A stretch of DNA of 64,000 bases, from contig JBDNFI010000042.1 in assembly GCA_041689935.1 (NCBI GenBank), positions 1-64,000 on the forward strand, in the 5' to 3' direction. A model generated the notes under the pieces. The model searched no databases and was not told the origin of the DNA. It saw nothing but the letters and a program-made list of their open reading frames with translations. The DNA is from CAXBDP01 sp041689935. Its GTDB lineage: Bacteria > Bacteroidota > Bacteroidia > Cytophagales > Cyclobacteriaceae. Shown here piece after piece: positions 60,871-64,000 of the stretch; the first letter of the stretch is position 1; the number at the start of each line of letters is the position of its first letter. Both the position numbers and the translations under genes were made by a program.

Positions 60871-61293
60871 ATGGAAAAGATAAATCAAGACACGGTAAGC
60901 AGCATCATGACACCTGACGTGCATGTGATACAAGAAAACACACCTTTGCAGGATGTGGTACGATTATTTAGAAAACTAAATATCCGACATGTACCCGTAG
61001 TATCAGGCGTAAAGGTGATTGGCATAATAAGCCGAACGGATATCAATAGGCTTACATTTGGAGCCCTTATCGAAAATCAAGAAGATGCTGATGAGGTGAT
61101 TTTAGAAATGTTGAACGTTTCTCAAGTAATGGCAGCGAAGCCAAAATCAATTACTTCAAGTGCATCCATAAAAGAGTTAGCAGAGATTTTTGTGAAGCAA
61201 GAATATCATGCCATTCCTGTGATAGATAATGATGAATTGGTGGGAATAGTAACTACTACAGATGTAATTGAGTATCTGCTTACAAAATTATAA
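60871..61293 (+). CDS. CBS-pair domain protein
   Basis: 140 residues. Two CBS domains make up the whole protein: VSSIMTPDVHVIQENTPLQDVV with VPVVSGVKVIGIISRTDINRL, and VSQVMAAKPKSITSSASIKEL with IPVIDNDELVGIVTTTDVIEYLL. CBS pairs bind adenine nucleotides and sense energy or S-adenosylmethionine. No catalytic partner is fused. Start at the ATG (60871). Its downstream neighbour is msrA on the opposite strand. Confidence 0.85.
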   Translation: MEKINQDTVSSIMTPDVHVIQENTPLQDVVRLFRKLNIRHVPVVSGVKVIGIISRTDINRLTFGALIENQEDADEVILEMLNVSQVMAAKPKSITSSASIKELAEIFVKQEYHAIPVIDNDELVGIVTTTDVIEYLLTKL

Positions 61294-61333
61294 TATTTTT
61301 TCTCACTCTGGGAGCGAGTCATTCATTCGGCTA

Positions 61334-61813
61334 CTAAAACCTTTTGGTAAAAAAGTGGCAATAGGGCGAGCTTCCATTATTTTTATAGTAGTCTTGATGA
61401 TAATTCTCCGCAGTGTAGAACTCTGTAGCCTTGGTTACTTCTGTGGCTATCTTCATTCCCTTGCCTTCGAGTAGCGAGATGAGTTTTTCAGTAATTTCTT
61501 TTTGCTCTTCATTGAAGTAAAATACCCCAGATCGATACTGAGTACCTATATCAGGACCTTGTCGGTTTAAATGCGTAGGATCATGGGTTTCGAAAAATAA
61601 TCGAGCCAGGGTTTCAAAATCTGTTTTTTCTGGATCATAAAAAACCTCAGTGGCTTCTGCATGGCCTGTGGTACCAGAACAAACCTCGCGGTAGCTTGGA
61701 TTTGACACTCGACCACCGACGTAGCCAACGGTAGTGCTAATAACACCCTGCGCCTTTTGAAAGTAATACTCAGTTCCCCAAAAACATCCCGAAGCAAATA
61801 TGGCTCTTTCCAT
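61334..61813 (-). CDS. msrA: Peptide-methionine (S)-S-oxide reductase
   Basis: Reduces oxidised methionine in proteins. 159 residues. The catalytic Cys10 is in ASGCFWGTEYYF, and the conserved SGTTGHAEATEVFYDPEK and AENYHQDYY blocks are present. A later Cys (SPYCHFF) may resolve the disulfide. Convergent with the CBS gene. No msrB is adjacent. Confidence 0.95.
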   Translation of the reverse strand: MERAIFASGCFWGTEYYFQKAQGVISTTVGYVGGRVSNPSYREVCSGTTGHAEATEVFYDPEKTDFETLARLFFETHDPTHLNRQGPDIGTQYRSGVFYFNEEQKEITEKLISLLEGKGMKIATEVTKATEFYTAENYHQDYYKNNGSSPYCHFFTKRF

Positions 61814-61971
61814 TTGTGAAATTCAATTTGTATTTTAATAATCTATAAGGTAACTGCAAAACAATGAATTTGGTTTGTTTGGAGCTAGTCAAATACCTTT
61901 CAACATTTTAGGATTAATTTCAACCCTTGAATTACTGTAAAATTCCAATTAACTTATTGAAAATTTGATTT

Positions 61972-62859
61972 ATGACGAAGATAGATGATAAATTTTGGGA
62001 TGGGGAAATTACGCAGAGTGATGTAAAATGGAAAAGCAAAGCATTTACTATAATCTATAAGTCCGATACCTATTGGGGGAAGATTTTCGATGTAGGGTTA
62101 TTGATCGCCATTTTGTTAAGCATTTTTGTAGTAATGCTCGATAGTATTCCGACGGTGCGGGAGGGATACGGATTTTACCTCAATACCCTCGAATGGATTT
62201 TCACTGGATTATTTTCAATAGAGTACTTTCTTCGAGTCATCATTATCAAAAAACCCAGAAAATATATTTTTAGTTTTTTAGGAGTGATTGATTTGCTTTC
62301 CATTTTGCCATCGTTCGTTAGTTTATTATTTGCAGGAAGTCAATACCTTATGGTTATACGATCTCTGCGTTTTTTAAGGGTGTTTCGAATTTTCAAAATG
62401 GTGCATTTCCTAAAGGAAATTCAAACCTTAGGCTCGGCCTTAATTTTTTCTTTAAGAAAGATTAGTGTATTTCTTTTAGCAGTGGTTTTATTGGTGATTA
62501 TTCTAGGCTCGGTAATGTATTTGGTCGAAGGAGGGGAGAATGGATTTGATTCGATTCCTTCTAGTATTTATTGGGCAGTCATTACTATAACGACAGTGGG
62601 TTATGGGGATATTGTGCCTGTAACCATCCTAGGTAAAGCCATAGCTTCCTTAATGATGCTTTTAGGCTATGGGATCATTGCCGTTCCTACTGGGATTGTT
62701 ACAGTTGAATTAGCTAAATCGACCCGAAATGCAAATGAAGATTTAAACCAAGTGTGTCCTAATTGCGGGTATGAAGGACATAAAATTGGTGCTAATTATT
62801 GTTTTCAATGTGGGGGTGGTTTCGATAAAATTCGCAAAACAAAAAAGGCCGATCAATAA
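61972..62859 (+). CDS. Voltage-gated-type potassium channel with C-terminal zinc ribbon
   Basis: 295 residues, six membrane segments. S4 carries the charge series R130, R133, R136, R139 (VIRSLRFLRVFRIFKM). The pore has the K+ selectivity filter TVGYGD (about 208-213) in ITTVGYGDIVPVT. The C-terminus ends with a zinc-ribbon: VCPNCGYEG...YCFQCGGGF (Cys262, 265, 277, 280) and a basic tail. Bacterial Kv channels of this size often lack that ribbon. It probably senses voltage and carries K+; the ribbon may join a cytoplasmic partner. An octamer (62157-62164) encodes REG. A terminator overlaps its stop codon. Confidence 0.9.
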   Translation: MTKIDDKFWDGEITQSDVKWKSKAFTIIYKSDTYWGKIFDVGLLIAILLSIFVVMLDSIPTVREGYGFYLNTLEWIFTGLFSIEYFLRVIIIKKPRKYIFSFLGVIDLLSILPSFVSLLFAGSQYLMVIRSLRFLRVFRIFKMVHFLKEIQTLGSALIFSLRKISVFLLAVVLLVIILGSVMYLVEGGENGFDSIPSSIYWAVITITTVGYGDIVPVTILGKAIASLMMLLGYGIIAVPTGIVTVELAKSTRNANEDLNQVCPNCGYEGHKIGANYCFQCGGGFDKIRKTKKADQ

Positions 62860-62873
62860 ATTGAACGGCCTTT
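62844..62873. terminator. Intrinsic terminator overlapping the channel stop codon
   Basis: AAAGGCCG and CGGCCTTT arms with an inner TCAAT/ATTGA stem. The upstream A-tract gives a T-run for the minus-strand M28 gene, and the stop codon of the channel lies within the stem-loop, so it may work bidirectionally. Confidence 0.8.
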
Positions 62874-62892
62874 CCAATATATGTTAATGCTT

Positions 62893-64000
62893 TTAGCGGT
62901 TAAGCAATCGCTCATCCATTTTAGTATCCACCATTGGTTTTCTGCTTCTATGAGCTAAATCCCAAGAAGTATAGAATACCAAGCGCGCTCTTGTTTCGAA
63001 CGCATCCCAAGCAATTTTGTCAATAGTATCACTTGGTCTGTGGTAGTCGGCATGCACGCCATTGAAGAAAAATATTACAGGAATATTGTTCTTCGCAAAG
63101 TTGTAATGATCTGATCGGAAGTAGAAACGATTTGTATCTTCAGGATCATCGAAACGGTAGTCAAGATCCATATTTGTGTACATCACATTATTGTAATCTA
63201 AAATCACTTTCAATTCCGAAGAAAGTACTTCTGATCCAATTGGGTACACGTAATTTCTTTGACCTGCTTCTTCGTGCTCTGTATCCAATCTGCCTATCAT
63301 ATCTATATTGATGTTGGTGATAGTTTGGCTATGGGGGAAAATTGGATCAAAATCCGTATAATATCTTGAGCCTAATAGCCCTTTTTCTTCACCAGTTACC
63401 AGCAAGAAGACCATAGATCTACGTGGGCCATTGCCTTGATCGGCTGCATTTTTAAATACTCGGGCAATGTCAATAACCGCCGAAGTCCCTGATCCATCAT
63501 CATCGGCTCCGTTAAATATTTGGCCATCTGATCCTACTCCTACGTGATCGTAATGCGCAGTAAGGATAACATATTCGTCTTTCAAATCAGTGCCTTCTAC
63601 CATACCAATTACATTTGCTGTAGGCACTTTTTCGACTACTCTTTCGATTTCATAAGAATACTTTATTGGCTTTAAGCTTTTATGTGAGCCATCTGCAATC
63701 ATAGCAGCCATCTGCTCTTGGCTTTTGCCAATGATTTTTGCCGCATGCTCTGGAGAAACAAACCATAGCAAATTGTCTGTCAAATTTGGATTTGGTAAAC
63801 CCATCCTTCGAGCGGTTGCTATGTTTCTGAATCTTCTTGTAGCGGTTTCATATTGCTCGGCTGTTTCAGCATTCACCACCATCACTGCATTTGCACCTTT
63901 TTCTTTGAGGGCATCTACTTTTGCTTCAAATCCAGCACCTGGCGCATACAATAGAGCTGTTTTGTCTTTCAAATCTAGGCCCTCAAGAGAAGCAGCTTCG
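62893..64000 (-). CDS. M28 family metallopeptidase (5' end outside window)
   Basis: At least 369 residues; the reading frame is open to 64000 (EAASLEGLDLKDKTALLY), so the true start and signal peptide are beyond the edge. Zinc ligands of M28: LTAHYDHVGVG (His), NGADDDGSGT (Asp), GEEKGLLGS (Glu) and NIDMIGR (Asp), with the last His in NGVHADYHRPSDT. An upstream PA-like insert (about 1-100) is visible (ALLYAPGAGFEAKVDALKEKGANAVMVVN). Probably a secreted aminopeptidase. The C-terminal part ends DERLLNR. Confidence 0.85.
   Translation of the reverse strand, partial: EAASLEGLDLKDKTALLYAPGAGFEAKVDALKEKGANAVMVVNAETAEQYETATRRFRNIATARRMGLPNPNLTDNLLWFVSPEHAAKIIGKSQEQMAAMIADGSHKSLKPIKYSYEIERVVEKVPTANVIGMVEGTDLKDEYVILTAHYDHVGVGSDGQIFNGADDDGSGTSAVIDIARVFKNAADQGNGPRRSMVFLLVTGEEKGLLGSRYYTDFDPIFPHSQTITNINIDMIGRLDTEHEEAGQRNYVYPIGSEVLSSELKVILDYNNVMYTNMDLDYRFDDPEDTNRFYFRSDHYNFAKNNIPVIFFFNGVHADYHRPSDTIDKIAWDAFETRARLVFYTSWDLAHRSRKPMVDTKMDERLLNR

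Larger units (their letters stand above)
1006..62164. repeat. Dispersed octamer GCGGGAGG / CCTCCCGC, 29 exact copies
   Basis: GCGGGAGG on the plus strand starts at 1006, 2912, 7716, 10269, 12627, 15960, 18229, 29109, 32738, 39325, 42876, 48770, 50269, 54835 and 62157 (15 copies). CCTCCCGC starts at 1852, 5138, 9293, 16443, 19182, 21379, 25511, 27400, 36222, 41608, 48345, 51643, 53591 and 60648 (14 copies). Four further copies differ only in the last base: 13765 and 38458 (CCTCCCGT), 58828 (CCTCCCGG) and 23300 (TCGGGAGG). They fall both inside genes (in all three codon phases, in sense and antisense) and between genes. Counted by eye, so a few may be missed. The feature is spread over the window; individual sites are 8 bases. 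Confidence 0.9.

Noticed and set aside
1006..62164. Octamer as internal ribosome-binding sites
   Set aside because: GGAGG would pair with the 16S tail, but copies lie in all phases, in both orientations relative to genes and mostly far from start codons.
1..64000. CRISPR arrays, insertion sequences, integrated elements
   Set aside because: No regularly spaced direct repeats, transposase or integrase-like proteins or long terminal inverted repeats were seen.

Overview
The window reads as a chromosomal segment of a Bacteroidota bacterium, most likely of the Cytophagales-like branch. The evidence is a set of lineage-typical families (DUF4834, DUF4270, the DUF6452/DUF6048 pair, an Oar-like TonB-dependent receptor, BshC, a bacterial geranylgeranylglyceryl phosphate synthase), -7 boxes of the Bacteroidota form TAnnTTTG in front of many genes, very few Shine-Dalgarno sequences, and a tmRNA tag ending NYALAA. 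No phage, insertion sequence, CRISPR array or tRNA gene was found, so most of the region is ordinary core genome with short intergenic gaps.

Layout. 1-1 kb: a decaying pair made of a six-bladed propeller lipoprotein and a small Cys-rich secreted peptide. 1.1-6 kb (minus): a carB-led run with DUF4834, a lipoprotein, lipB and a small conserved gene. 6.1-12.4 kb: a small lipoprotein, then lpdA, odhB and sucA, which encode the E3, E2 and E1 subunits of the 2-oxoglutarate dehydrogenase complex. 12.7-15.2 kb (plus): rpsP-rimM-trmD-rplS, the ribosomal and tRNA-modification cluster. 15.2-21.2 kb: dapF, secA, a SPOR-like lipoprotein and an M20 amidohydrolase. 21.2-29.7 kb: a PiT-like permease, a membrane pair leading into the prenylglyceryl phosphate synthase, an AraC regulator, an acyl-CoA dehydrogenase, a zinc peptidase, rfaE2, a flippase-like protein, panD and panC. 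29.8-37.2 kb: a truncated glycogen-synthase-like protein, DUF4270, glmS, RidA and gltX. 37.2-42.7 kb: a methyltransferase-like membrane protein, a Lys1-like dehydrogenase, deoC, acylphosphatase and an M14 peptidase. 43.3-49.3 kb: a large TonB receptor, ssrA (tmRNA), accD and a class I aldolase. 49.5-64 kb: a serine hydrolase, a PIN/antitoxin pair, cry-DASH photolyase, DUF4197, an S9 peptidase, DUF6048/DUF6452, rimO, bshC, a folate cyclo-ligase, a CBS protein, msrA, a potassium channel and an M28 peptidase cut by the window edge.

The strongest unexplained signal is not a gene. The octamer GCGGGAGG (or its complement CCTCCCGC) occurs 29 times by eye, about once per 2.2 kb. It falls on both strands in nearly equal number, inside and between genes and in all three codon phases. 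Fewer than one copy is expected by chance at about 40% G+C. It behaves like a genome-wide DNA-level signal (uptake sequence, Chi-like site or another protein-binding site). A second unlisted item is a 47-residue antitoxin-like gene immediately upstream of a PIN-domain gene whose active site looks degraded.
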